From: Balneolaceae bacterium UBA3186
GTDB taxonomy: Bacteria > Bacteroidota > Rhodothermia > Balneolales > Balneolaceae
Length of the DNA: 52,206 bases
NCBI GenBank assembly: GCA_002364085.1
Contig: DEXK01000020.1
Location: 91,162 to 143,367 of the forward strand
Reading direction: 5' to 3'
A model generated the notes under the pieces. The model ran no database searches. It saw only the letters and a program-made list of their open reading frames with translations, and was not told the DNA's origin. The translations under genes and the position numbers were made by a program. Positions 35,385 through 44,189 of the stretch are shown here, piece by piece; positions within the stretch are counted from its first letter, which is position 1, and each line of letters opens with the position of its first letter.

Positions 35385-35410
35385 ATACCCCGAATTTGGT
35401 ATTTATTATA
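35385..35410. promoter_or_regulatory. CGAA..GGTATT motif and ATACC/GGTAT dyad upstream of the response regulator
   Basis: CGAATTTGGTATTTATTATA (35391-35410) overlaps a dyad ATACC (35385-35389)/GGTAT (35398-35402). It lies in the 66-bp gap before the response regulator and runs into the stop codon of the kinase gene. It may be an autoregulatory site. Confidence 0.4.
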
Positions 35411-38400
35411 AAGGAACTTTTACAAAGATCTCTGTTCCATTATCCGTTTCTACTGAAATCTCTCCTCCTAATTCCTGTGCTCTTTTTTTCATATTACCGA
35501 AACCATATCCTCCATTAAAAGAGCTCTTACTCCCTTTAAACGAGCCATCATCTTTAATTATAACGGACAGTATTTCTTTTTCCTGGCATAACTTAATATC
35601 AATATTTTCAGCTTCGGCATATTTCAATGTGTTTTGAGATGCTTCCTGAATGATCCTAAAAAGATTCAACGCCTGTGTAGATGAAAGCTTTGTTTTCTGA
35701 TTCCCTGAAATTTCATAATTGAATGCCATAGACTCTGCAAAAGCAGTCTGGCTCTTAAAGTAGTTTTGAATATGGTCTTTGAAGGTCTCCAGATCAAGTT
35801 CGCTCTGATTCAAAGCCCAAATTGTTTCCCTCAATTGTTTAATGGTAACTTCGGCGTCCCCTTTCAGTGAACTCATCAAAGAAGATGACTTCTCTTTATT
35901 ATCAATTTGATTGTATTTATCTGCTAAAGCTAAACCCGACATAATGTTGGCAAGTTGTGAACCAACATGATCGTGCAGATCTCTTGATATCCTTTCTCTT
36001 TCATTCCTGAGCTTATTCTCTATCTCCATTTTTCTGATCTGCTCTCGGAGTTTCTTTTGCGAAAAATAGCGTACTGACAGAATAACACCTGTTAATACAA
36101 CGAGCGCCGCTAAAAACCGGAACCAGGCCGTTTGCCACCACGGAGGAGCAATTGTTATATTTAAACTCGTTCCTTCTTCATTCCAAAGCCCGTCGTTATT
36201 TGATGCTTTTACCATAAAAGTATACTCGCCCGGGGTCAGGTTTGGATAACCCGCAAAATTCCGGTTTCCAGAATACACCCAATCGGCATCAACTCCTTCC
36301 ATTTTATACGCAAATTGATTCTGAGACGGGTTTTCGAAATCCAGTGATGCAAAATCAAAAGAAAGAAAGTTTTGATCGTAGGGTAATTTAATATTCTTCA
36401 GAGCTGTGGCAGAAGTGTCCGTTGATAGCGGCTCATCAAAAAGATTTATTCTTGTAATATACACCGGAGGAATTCGATCGTTCTTTTTGAGTTGTTCAGG
36501 ATCTATAATGTTAAAACCATTAATACCACCAAATAACAATCTTCCATCTTTTAAAGGTAGGTAAGCCCCGGTGTTGAACTCATTATTTTGTAAACCATCC
36601 TCTTCTGTAAAAACTTCAAATAATTCTGTTTCTGTATCCAGCCTCGCCAGCCCGGAGTTTGTACTAGTCCAAATAAACCTAGAATCCTTCTCTCCTAAAA
36701 TACTATAGGTACTGTTATTCGGAAGGCCTTCCTTCGTCGTGTACCTTTTTATCTTGTCTGTAACCGAATTCCATTGTGCTATTCCCCCACCGTATGTAGC
36801 GAACCAAAAAGTTGTATCTGATTGCTGAAAAATACTTCTGGCGTCATTATGCGGAATCGAGCTTTCATTATCAGGATCGGAACTGAAATTCCTTATGGAT
36901 TCAATTTCATTGTCCTGGATCGTAATTTTATCAAACCCTTTGTCGTTGGTGGCTATCCAAATATTTCCTACCCTGTCTTCGTAAAATACCCGAATATGAT
37001 CTGATGAAATACTTAGATCTTCATCACTTTTTATAGACGTCAGTTCCTCTATATTTAACGGATTCCCGGCAATTAATTCGTTCGGATTTTTTATAATCTG
37101 TATGCCATCACCTTCATAACCCAGCCAAAGCCAGCCTCTGGAATCTCGCAGAACAGTATGTAAGTTTTTACTTTTGATGAAACTATTATCACTTGTAAAT
37201 CGCCGAGCTACAACCCTTGAATTCTTTTGAAGCTCGTTCGTGCTAATGAAAACCAACCCTCTTTCTACAGTCACGATCCAAAGACCGAGGGCTTCTTTTT
37301 CCAGTCCCCAAGCTCCTCTCACTTTTGTATTTATTAGTTTGTCATTAAGAGCATGTATTTTTCCTGAACTCTTTTCAAAAAACGAAACTTCCGCTCCGGT
37401 TCCTATCCAAAAGCCTCTCTCATCTTCCTCAAAACCAAGCATAAAATCTGATTCTAGTTCGTCGGGGTTAGTCAGGCTGTTAATGAGAGTTATTCCTTTC
37501 TTTTGTTCCAGCTTATAGAATCCGCCACCCCAGGTAAACACCCAAAGTTCCTCCTTCGGATCTTCATAAAGATATGTAGCACCCTGCAAATTTATTCCCG
37601 GGTCTAGTTTTGAGATCGTTTTCTCACCGGTGTCCAGGTTTACAAACAAAAGCTGGTTACTTAGATAGCCTGATATCAAAAACCCATCTCTTTCTACAAC
37701 CAAATTATCAGCAGTATTTCTTACCACTCCACTTTCTATGCTCTCTTTCAAGAATTGGGGAATAAATTCAGGCGACATCAATTCCAATCCCGTTGTAACA
37801 TGATTTACCCAAAGATTCCCTTTTGAATCAACTTTCATATTTACTGTATTGGGAAATGGATTTGAATCAGAGAATTCAATTGGGATCGCATAAATAGCCT
37901 GATCTGAAGTGGGGTCTTCTATAAACTTCCTGACCTCTTCTTTTGGTAAGAAAAATAACCCATCTAAAGTAGACATTAGCATGCTGCCGTTTGCAAATTC
38001 TAAAAATGAATTCACGGACGTTCTTCTTCTTTCTGTTTCAACATCAACAATATTTGCCGGATAGTAGATACTCGCTTCCGTATCTAGTATCCCTGTACTG
38101 TGTCCAAAAAAAGCTACCCAATAGTTGGCTTTGCTGTCCTCATAAAGCAGACTGATCTGTCTGTCCGGAAGGTTTGCCCCATCTGGTTTAAAGCCTTTAA
38201 ATGTTTCTGTTACCGGTTCAAAAATATTGATTCCACCATCCCGCGTACTTATCCATAGGTTTCCGCTTTCATGTTGATGAATGCCGTGTATAAATCCATC
38301 CGACAAAGACAATGAATCTTTCTCATCCGGGCGGTAAACTTTCATTTGAAGACCATCAAATCTGTTTAAACCATCCAGAGTAGCTATCCACAGAAAGCCC

Positions 38401-38546
38401 CGTTCATCCATGGTTATTCCCAAAACAGTATTGTGAGACAAACCCTGATCTGTAGAATAGCGGGTCTTCTTGAACAAAGGTTGTGCCCACAATTCAAACA
38501 GAGAAAATAGTAAGAGGATGCCGGTTAATAGTAATCTTAAAGCCAT
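35406..38546 (-). CDS. Two-component-propeller sensor histidine kinase (HisKA_3)
   Basis: A 1046-residue sensor kinase. Signal peptide (MALRLLLTGILLLFSLFELWAQ), then a large periplasmic region of two-component-regulator propeller repeats (about 30-690; repeated forms such as GFLWIATLDGLNRFDG, GNIWIATNDKGFDKI, FIWTSTNSGLARLD), a Y_Y_Y domain (about 715-790), one membrane helix (about 800-820), then HisKA_3 with RDLHDHVGSQL (phosphoacceptor H858) and a HATPase domain (GYGFGNMKKRAQEL). In Bacteroidota such kinases sense polysaccharide breakdown products, though often as hybrids; this one pairs with a separate LuxR-type regulator. An ATGGTATTA dyad overlaps its start codon. Confidence 0.93.
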   Translation of the reverse strand: MALRLLLTGILLLFSLFELWAQPLFKKTRYSTDQGLSHNTVLGITMDERGFLWIATLDGLNRFDGLQMKVYRPDEKDSLSLSDGFIHGIHQHESGNLWISTRDGGINIFEPVTETFKGFKPDGANLPDRQISLLYEDSKANYWVAFFGHSTGILDTEASIYYPANIVDVETERRRTSVNSFLEFANGSMLMSTLDGLFFLPKEEVRKFIEDPTSDQAIYAIPIEFSDSNPFPNTVNMKVDSKGNLWVNHVTTGLELMSPEFIPQFLKESIESGVVRNTADNLVVERDGFLISGYLSNQLLFVNLDTGEKTISKLDPGINLQGATYLYEDPKEELWVFTWGGGFYKLEQKKGITLINSLTNPDELESDFMLGFEEDERGFWIGTGAEVSFFEKSSGKIHALNDKLINTKVRGAWGLEKEALGLWIVTVERGLVFISTNELQKNSRVVARRFTSDNSFIKSKNLHTVLRDSRGWLWLGYEGDGIQIIKNPNELIAGNPLNIEELTSIKSDEDLSISSDHIRVFYEDRVGNIWIATNDKGFDKITIQDNEIESIRNFSSDPDNESSIPHNDARSIFQQSDTTFWFATYGGGIAQWNSVTDKIKRYTTKEGLPNNSTYSILGEKDSRFIWTSTNSGLARLDTETELFEVFTEEDGLQNNEFNTGAYLPLKDGRLLFGGINGFNIIDPEQLKKNDRIPPVYITRINLFDEPLSTDTSATALKNIKLPYDQNFLSFDFASLDFENPSQNQFAYKMEGVDADWVYSGNRNFAGYPNLTPGEYTFMVKASNNDGLWNEEGTSLNITIAPPWWQTAWFRFLAALVVLTGVILSVRYFSQKKLREQIRKMEIENKLRNERERISRDLHDHVGSQLANIMSGLALADKYNQIDNKEKSSSLMSSLKGDAEVTIKQLRETIWALNQSELDLETFKDHIQNYFKSQTAFAESMAFNYEISGNQKTKLSSTQALNLFRIIQEASQNTLKYAEAENIDIKLCQEKEILSVIIKDDGSFKGSKSSFNGGYGFGNMKKRAQELGGEISVETDNGTEIFVKVPL

Positions 38547-38622
38547 GGTATTAATTTGGTCTATAATACCATTTCGGAGCCTTACAGACCATTGCTACAG
38601 ATTATTTTTTTAATACCATTCG
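38545..38622. promoter_or_regulatory. Repeated TAATACCATTxCG motifs and dyad at the kinase start
   Basis: ATGGTATTA (38545-38553) and TAATACCAT (38564-38572) form a perfect 9-bp dyad touching the kinase ATG; TAATACCATTTCGG (38564-38577) and TAATACCATTCG (38611-38622) are a direct repeat. The rest of the 279-bp gap 38547-38825 shows no gene or clear terminator. Confidence 0.45.
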
Positions 38623-38825
38623 CTTTTTATTCTACTTTTATTGATAATAAGGCCGTTAAAAGCACGATCTGGGTTCAGAAAGGTCTTTGATAGGATCTTG
38701 CCCGTTATTTAAAATTTTCACTTGCGGGTTATAAAGAAAAAGCAGGCATATATTTGTTTTTATACTGCTTTGCTGTTGCTGTTTTTAGTAATGAATAATT
38801 AATTCTTGTGCACTAAAGGAGTAAT

Positions 38826-41753
38826 ATGACGTTGGCTTCTTATTCAAAATTTCTTTTTTCAGCTTTTATTTTTTCCTGTTTCAGCTTGCAAATTATAGCT
38901 CAGGAAACCGGTTCGTCTGCTCAACAAGAAGAGACCGTCGTACTACAGTTAAAATGGTACCACCAATTTCAGTTTGCCGGATATTATGCCGCGAACTTAA
39001 AAGGTTTTTATGCTGAGGAAGGATTACATGTTCAAATTAATGAAGGCAGTCCTTCCTCAAAATCGGTAGATAAAGTCTTATCAGGAGATGCCGATTTTGG
39101 GATTTTTGATTCTGAGTTGCTTGTTAATTATGCGAATGGAGACCCGGTTGTTGCGCTTGATGCTTTTTTCCAATCTTCTCCTGCTGCCATAGCGATAAAA
39201 AATCCTTCTCATACCAACTCGCTGTCAAAACTGGCCAATTCCGTAATAATGGTAAATTCTCTAATCGGGTTGAGCGAGCTTAAAGCAATCTTTATTAAAG
39301 AAGGAATTTTTGTTGAAGACCTTAATATTTATCAGGGAGAGTATAGTTTTGAAGAATTTGTAAGTAACGACAGTATTGACGCAATTCATGCTTACTACAC
39401 CGTAGACATTCCCAAAATGCAAAACGACGGACTAGAGCTGGACGTGATTTTCCCCTCCATGTATGGAGTGGATTTCTATGGAGACGTCTTATTTACAAGT
39501 GCATCTTTTCTGAAGAGTAATCCCGAGATCGTTCAAAAATTTCGAAGAGCAACAAAGCTGGGTTGGGAATATGCTCGAAATAATCAAGATGAAATTGTAG
39601 AATATATTTCAGAATTACCCGGTGTAGTTGATAGAGGAATGACGAAAGAAGTTTTAACTACAGAAGCTGAAAGAACATGGAAAGTGGCAATACCTGAGGT
39701 GGTGCCCTATGGCTATATGAACCCGGAAAGATGGTACAAAATAGCTGACTATTACACCGAAGCTGGCTTGGTTTCTTCAGATCTGGATCTGAAGGATTTT
39801 TTAATTCAACCGGAACATACTTTATTAGAGCCCTACTTCCCTTTTCTAAAGTACTTTTTTATTGGGCTTTTGCTTATTTCAATTGCAGTTTCTCTTTGGC
39901 TTATAATGCTTCGTAAAGAAGTAAAAAGACAAACCCAGTTATGGAAGTCAGAATTTTATGAACGCCAAAAAACTCAACAAAAGCTAGATGATAAAAACAA
40001 AGAGTTTGAAACACTTATTGAGAATATTCATGATAGCTTATTTACCATGACTGCTGAAGGAGTTTTCACTTACATAAGCTCCAATATTGAAAAAATAACC
40101 GGATATAAGCCTAACGAGATCATCAACAAAAAATATGCTCCGTTTTTTCCAAAAAATTCGTTGCCCGGTTTATATAAACGGCTTAAAGCCCGTATTAAAA
40201 ATGACCTTGATGATGTCGCTGTCATCGAAATTGTTCATAAAAATGGTGCACAACGCTGGGTTACTGCATCAACCAAAGTTTACGATCACCCGGTAAATGG
40301 CATCGTTGTTCAGGGCACCATACAGGACGTAACCGGAAAAGTGGCAGCCCGACGTGCACTCAACCTTTCAGAAGAACGTTTTCGAAAGCTCACAGAGCAC
40401 TCGCCTGTTGGAATTTTCATTATTTCAAAAGGGGAATACATTTATGTAAACAGAAAATATGCGGAGATGTTTAGGGGCCGGCCGTCAGATTTGATAGGTA
40501 AAGAGATAAACTTAGAATTCCTTCATGAAAGTGATCGGAATATAATCTTTGAAAAAATGGAGAAATTTAACTCTGGTGAGCTCGATTCCTCCGACCAACT
40601 TTGCCGGGCATACGACAAAAACGGAAAAGAGCTTTTCATTCATTTTTATCCTTCAATAATAGATGTTAGCGGAGAGCGGCTATTATTTGGCACAGCCTTA
40701 GATGTTACGCAGCGCATGTCTGTACAAAAGTCGTTAGAAGAGCAAGAAGAGCGTTTTCGATTACTCACCGAGAAGTCTTTTACAGGCTTTGTATTGATTC
40801 AGAATGGTGACATCGTATATATAAATCCGCGTTATTGTGAGATAATAGGTTATGAAAAAGACGAACTTACTAAAGCTGAAGACCTTTTTAAGATCACCCA
40901 TAAAGACGACATAGGAGAAGTAAAACAAAGTATTGAAGACCGAAAAAAGGGTCTTATTGACCATGTTCATTATCAATGCAGAATGCATCATAAAAACGGA
41001 GGCATTGTTTACTGTGATGTTTACGGAAGCATTGTAACAATAAATGGTAAGGAAGCAATTATGGCCTCTATTATGGATATAACTGAGTCTGTGATCAACC
41101 GAACAGAGTTGGAAAGCTCCGTAAAAGAAAAAAATATTCTGCTTGCTGAAATCCATCATCGGGTTAAAAATAATATGGCTGTTGTTTCCGGCTTAATGGA
41201 ACTACAGAAGTATAAAACCAATGACGAAGTTGCCCGCTCACTTCTCAATGAAAGCCAATTGCGTATCAAAACCATCGCAATGATTCATGAGAAACTATAC
41301 CAATCAGAATCATTTTTGGAAATTCCGTTTGGCGAATATTTAACCAGTCTTATCGAAACTATATCACAGTCTCTTTATCAGGAAAACTCAAATATCTCGT
41401 TAGTTGAAGAATATGACGACGTTCAGCTGAATATCAACCAGGCTATCCCTGCCGCTCTTTTTGTTAATGAAGTTATAACAAACTGCTTCAAGCATGCTTT
41501 TCCAAATAATGAACCCGGGACTGTTAAAATTACAGTAAAAATAAAACCCGGTAATACTATTCTTATAAGTATCTCGGACAACGGCATCGGACTTTCAGAA
41601 GATTATGACTCATCAGCTTCATTGGGAATGACCCTTATTCATAATCTAAGCCAACAAATTGACGCTGATCTGTCCATTTCATCTCAGGACGGTACTTGTT
41701 TCGAAATTCTATTCGCTAAAGAAACCGAGGATGTTCTTTTGGACGCGTACTAA
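38826..41753 (+). CDS. NMT1-like sensor, multi-PAS histidine kinase (HisKA_2)
   Basis: A 975-residue membrane kinase. Signal peptide ends near IIAQ; an NMT1/THI5-like periplasmic ligand domain (about 35-330; VVLQLKWYHQFQFAGYYAA, LSGDADFGIFDSE), the fold of thiamine-pyrimidine and sulfonate-type binding proteins; one membrane helix (about 337-358); three PAS domains (about 395-505, 515-630, 640-755, with YISSNIEKITGYKPNEI, YVNRKYAEMF and YINPRYCEIIGYEKDEL); then HisKA_2 with EIHHRVKNNM (phosphoacceptor H777) and HATPase (NEVITNCFKHAF, ISDNGIGLSED). No response regulator lies next to it. The ligand is unknown; a small heterocycle or osmolyte is a guess from the fold. Confidence 0.9.
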   Translation: MTLASYSKFLFSAFIFSCFSLQIIAQETGSSAQQEETVVLQLKWYHQFQFAGYYAANLKGFYAEEGLHVQINEGSPSSKSVDKVLSGDADFGIFDSELLVNYANGDPVVALDAFFQSSPAAIAIKNPSHTNSLSKLANSVIMVNSLIGLSELKAIFIKEGIFVEDLNIYQGEYSFEEFVSNDSIDAIHAYYTVDIPKMQNDGLELDVIFPSMYGVDFYGDVLFTSASFLKSNPEIVQKFRRATKLGWEYARNNQDEIVEYISELPGVVDRGMTKEVLTTEAERTWKVAIPEVVPYGYMNPERWYKIADYYTEAGLVSSDLDLKDFLIQPEHTLLEPYFPFLKYFFIGLLLISIAVSLWLIMLRKEVKRQTQLWKSEFYERQKTQQKLDDKNKEFETLIENIHDSLFTMTAEGVFTYISSNIEKITGYKPNEIINKKYAPFFPKNSLPGLYKRLKARIKNDLDDVAVIEIVHKNGAQRWVTASTKVYDHPVNGIVVQGTIQDVTGKVAARRALNLSEERFRKLTEHSPVGIFIISKGEYIYVNRKYAEMFRGRPSDLIGKEINLEFLHESDRNIIFEKMEKFNSGELDSSDQLCRAYDKNGKELFIHFYPSIIDVSGERLLFGTALDVTQRMSVQKSLEEQEERFRLLTEKSFTGFVLIQNGDIVYINPRYCEIIGYEKDELTKAEDLFKITHKDDIGEVKQSIEDRKKGLIDHVHYQCRMHHKNGGIVYCDVYGSIVTINGKEAIMASIMDITESVINRTELESSVKEKNILLAEIHHRVKNNMAVVSGLMELQKYKTNDEVARSLLNESQLRIKTIAMIHEKLYQSESFLEIPFGEYLTSLIETISQSLYQENSNISLVEEYDDVQLNINQAIPAALFVNEVITNCFKHAFPNNEPGTVKITVKIKPGNTILISISDNGIGLSEDYDSSASLGMTLIHNLSQQIDADLSISSQDGTCFEILFAKETEDVLLDAY

Positions 41754-41846
41754 CTCTTTTTTAATATAATTAATCATTGTTCGCCTTCCATTATTTAAAC
41801 ATTTATCTTCTCAAACAGAAAATTATAAACTTCAGTTTACATCAAA

Positions 41847-42212
41847 ATGGATCTGCAATTACAGGGAAGAGTTATACAAATTTTAGAAGAACAATCTGGC
41901 CAAGGAAAAAACGGAACCTGGAGAAAGCGAGATTTTATTCTTGAAATTCCCGGCAAATATCCCCGTAAAATATGCATTACTCAATGGGGTGAAAATATCG
42001 ATACACAAGCCGTTCAGCAGAATGCAGAAGTAACCGTTTCTATTGACATCCAAAGCCGAGAATATAAAGGCAATTGGTATACTGATGTAAAAGCATGGAA
42101 AGTTGAACAGGGTTCGGCATCACAACAAGAACAAACTCCACCACCGCCCAGCACCGAAGGATTTACGCTCGATAAAGACTTTGATGATATGGATGACGAT
42201 CTTCCGTTTTAA
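41847..42212 (+). CDS. DUF3127 OB-fold-like protein with SSB-type acidic tail
   Basis: A 121-residue protein of the DUF3127 type: a compact beta-rich N-terminal part (about 1-85; LQGRVIQILEEQSGQGKNG, RDFILEIPGKYPRKICITQWG, YTDVKAWKVE) likely an OB fold, a Pro/Gln linker, and the tail FDDMDDDLPF. That tail is nearly the same as the DDDIPF tip of single-stranded DNA-binding protein (SSB), through which SSB recruits repair and replication proteins. A DNA-binding or SSB-mimic role is therefore likely though unproven. Monocistronic; the repeat island begins directly after it. Confidence 0.78.
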   Translation: MDLQLQGRVIQILEEQSGQGKNGTWRKRDFILEIPGKYPRKICITQWGENIDTQAVQQNAEVTVSIDIQSREYKGNWYTDVKAWKVEQGSASQQEQTPPPPSTEGFTLDKDFDDMDDDLPF

Positions 42213-42596
42213 ATAATTTGTTTCAAGAACTTGACCTAACCACAAAGAACACAGAGAATAATTAACCTTCTTCATCTCACAACCTTTGTGTACTCCGTGG
42301 TTTATTTATCCGATCAATTCTTAACCCGCTGCGGGATAAATCCCTGGCTGATGTACCTGACTAAATCTGATGCTCAACCAACATTCAGTATCAAGTTCAC
42401 CAGAGAGGACTTTAGTCCGACCGGTTACCTATTAATGAGATTAAACATACAAACGCAGGGCTGAAGCCCTTGCTAGCTTATGTACGGGGTTTTAAAAATC
42501 CTCCTTCGAAGGGAGATTTAGAATCTTCGTATCAATTCTCTGCTCCCCTTGCTCCCCTCAAATCCTCTGTGCTCTGTGCTCTGTGGTTTATTACTT
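42213..42596. repeat. Non-coding gap rich in palindromic repeat units
   Basis: No gene here. It holds an imperfect CACAGAG/CTTTGTG inverted pair (42238-42306), CCCGC-T-GCGGG (about 42330), GGAC-TTTA-GTCC (42407-42418), AGGGCT-GA-AGCCCT (42457-42470), CCTTCGAAGG (42503-42512), and the tandem CTCTGTG x3 near 42564-42586. These look like units of several dispersed repeat families piled together. Confidence 0.7.
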
Positions 42597-43037
42597 TTAT
42601 TCGACCTGATACCGCATTACAACACCTGAAAGGGTAACTTCTGCCCGTTGGGTAATCTCTGAATTAGAGAGGTTGTCAAAAGCCATGACCGGTCCTGTTG
42701 ACGGTTGCGCTGTTAATACGACCATTGAATTAGTCGCTGATTCGATGTTAAATATTGCATTACCATTTCGTGCGATCATTCCGGTAGCATCTATTGAGTC
42801 TGTTTGAAACGCAATCTTATCGAATGTTACGCCTACAAAAGATTTACTTCCTCCGCCCATGCCTCTTGGTTTTTGATAATACGCCTGCATCTGCGCCGCT
42901 ATTACGGACAGATCAACCCGAACAGCGTCAATATTGTTTTGCTGTAATGTACTGGACATTGTGTTAATTGCCACCACTGTTGCTACTCCGGCAATCACAG
43001 TTACCACTAAAATCAACAGGATTTGTTGTTGTCCCAT
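42597..43037 (-). CDS. Pilin-like or type II secretion pseudopilin-like membrane protein
   Basis: A 146-residue protein with one N-terminal membrane helix starting right after MGQQQ (ILLILVVTVIAGVATVVA) and a globular C-terminal part rich in Val/Thr/Ser, including QMQAYYQKPRGMGGGSKSF. This resembles the pseudopilin/type IV pilin plan, but there is no clear prepilin peptidase site (no K/R-G-F before the helix). I recall close homologues in Balneolota-type genomes that start MGQQQ. Function unknown; it lies inside the repeat island. Confidence 0.6.
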   Translation of the reverse strand: MGQQQILLILVVTVIAGVATVVAINTMSSTLQQNNIDAVRVDLSVIAAQMQAYYQKPRGMGGGSKSFVGVTFDKIAFQTDSIDATGMIARNGNAIFNIESATNSMVVLTAQPSTGPVMAFDNLSNSEITQRAEVTLSGVVMRYQVE

Positions 43038-43624
43038 TTTTAACCTTACTCTTTAATTGTACCTTAATCGTATAAGTTTACCCCTTTATGCTATGATATA
43101 GTAGTGAGATTTACCTAATGTTAAAAAGCTTCAAGACTTTAAAGCTTTCCCTTCAATTCTAATGTTTCATTAACCACTACAACTGGACGGGAGTTCCGAA
43201 CCGAACTCAACAGCTTATATACGATAACCACAGAGGCCACAGAGACAAAATACTTTCCTCCAAACCCTCCGTGCTCTCCGTGGTTAATCCAATTCCCGGC
43301 CTTTTCTAACCCACCCTTGTTCCCTCTCTAACTTTAGGGAGGGAGACGCTTAAACCAGATCAGATATAATATTAAAGTCCCCTTCCCTCAACGAAGGGAA
43401 GGGACAGGGATGGGTTTCTTTTCAACACCGAGAACTACCAAACCCTCTGTGTCCTCTGTGGTTTAAATGACCTTTCCCTTCACCGACCTCCCCGAATTCT
43501 ACTCACATTCTTCTTTCTGACCAGTTCGCCCCTCCTTCATAAAGGAGGGGAATTCCGAATCATATTCAACATTTCATCAACGAGTCCTTCTCCTGGTGCA
43601 GGAGAAGACAGAAGAGGTCCTGTA
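43038..43624. repeat. Non-coding gap with hairpins and repeat units
   Basis: No gene. Contents: GAGTTC/GAACTC pair (43191-43208), an imperfect 20-bp inverted repeat of CACAGAG type (43225-43244 with 43267-43286), hairpins TCCCTC/GAGGGA (about 43321-43346) and CCCTTCCCT/AGGGAAGGG (about 43383-43406), a CTCTGTG run (43445-43460), and the first copy of the 143-bp direct repeat (43477-43619). Confidence 0.7.
43477..43619. repeat. 143-bp direct repeat, copy A (left of the DUF559 gene)
   Basis: Near-identical to 44047-44189 in the same orientation. It contains two hairpins: CCCCTCCTT/AAGGAGGGG around 43529-43550 and CTTCTCCT/AGGAGAAG around 43588-43608. Copy A ends six bases before the DUF559 stop codon. 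Confidence 0.9.
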
Positions 43625-43990
43625 TTATTTACTGTCTAGTAATTTTAGTTCTATTTTTATCTTAGATAAAACCTTATCTAGTTCGTTTTCTATTTCCTCA
43701 TTTTCTATCCTTAGAACATGAATTTCATTTCTATTTAGAAAAGCATCTCTATTTCTATCTTTGATCTGAACTTCTTTTTTTAAATGAATTCTACCATCTA
43801 CTTCTATGGCTAATTTTATACTCGGTGCATAGAAGTCTAAAATATATGGCCCTATTCCATATTGTCTTCTAAACTTTACACCAAGTTTTCGAGCTCTAAC
43901 TTCTTTCCATAAAATTTCTTCTGCTTTAGTCTGATTTCTCCTAAGCTCTCTTCTTTGATCTAATGTTAGTCGAGGATTTTTGATATTCAT
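43625..43990 (-). CDS. DUF559 endonuclease-like protein (Vsr-like, PD-(D/E)XK)
   Basis: A 121-residue DUF559 protein. LTLDQRRELRRNQTKAEEIL at the start, then LWKEVRARKLGVKFRRQYGI, YILDFYAPSIKLAIEVDG and HVLRIENEEIENELDKVL match the family, whose fold is that of very-short-patch-repair (Vsr) endonucleases; the D in LDFYAP and the E-x-D in IEVDG are the likely catalytic acids. The frame runs to 44053 but those extra residues cross into repeat B; MNIKNP at 43990 keeps the gene wholly between the two direct repeats. DUF559 genes are known as small mobile-type nuclease genes; activity here is inferred. Confidence 0.85.
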   Translation of the reverse strand: MNIKNPRLTLDQRRELRRNQTKAEEILWKEVRARKLGVKFRRQYGIGPYILDFYAPSIKLAIEVDGRIHLKKEVQIKDRNRDAFLNRNEIHVLRIENEEIENELDKVLSKIKIELKLLDSK

Positions 43991-44046
43991 ATAATAATTA
44001 AACCAAATCTTAATAAATAAGAAAGTGGCTGAAATTATTAGCCTTG

Positions 44047-44189
44047 CCTTCACCGACCTCCCCGAATTCTACTCACATTCTCCTTCCTGGCCAGCTCGCC
44101 CCTCCTTCATAAGGAGGGGAATTCCGAATCATATTCAACATTTCATCAACGAGTCCTTCTCCTTATCCAAGGAGAAGACAGAAGAGGTC
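44047..44189. repeat. 143-bp direct repeat, copy B (right of the DUF559 gene)
   Basis: Same orientation and same length as copy A. Differences are few: substitutions in the segment around 44080-44098, one base fewer in the first hairpin loop (CCCCTCCTT-CAT-AAGGAGGGG) and an extended second hairpin (CTTCTCCTT-ATCC-AAGGAGAAG). Stems are kept while loops change. Confidence 0.9.

Noticed and set aside
43991..44053. N-terminal extension of the DUF559 protein (MKARLIIS...)
   Set aside because: The extra residues cross into direct repeat B, are hydrophobic and not part of the family; MNIKNP at 43990 is the better start.
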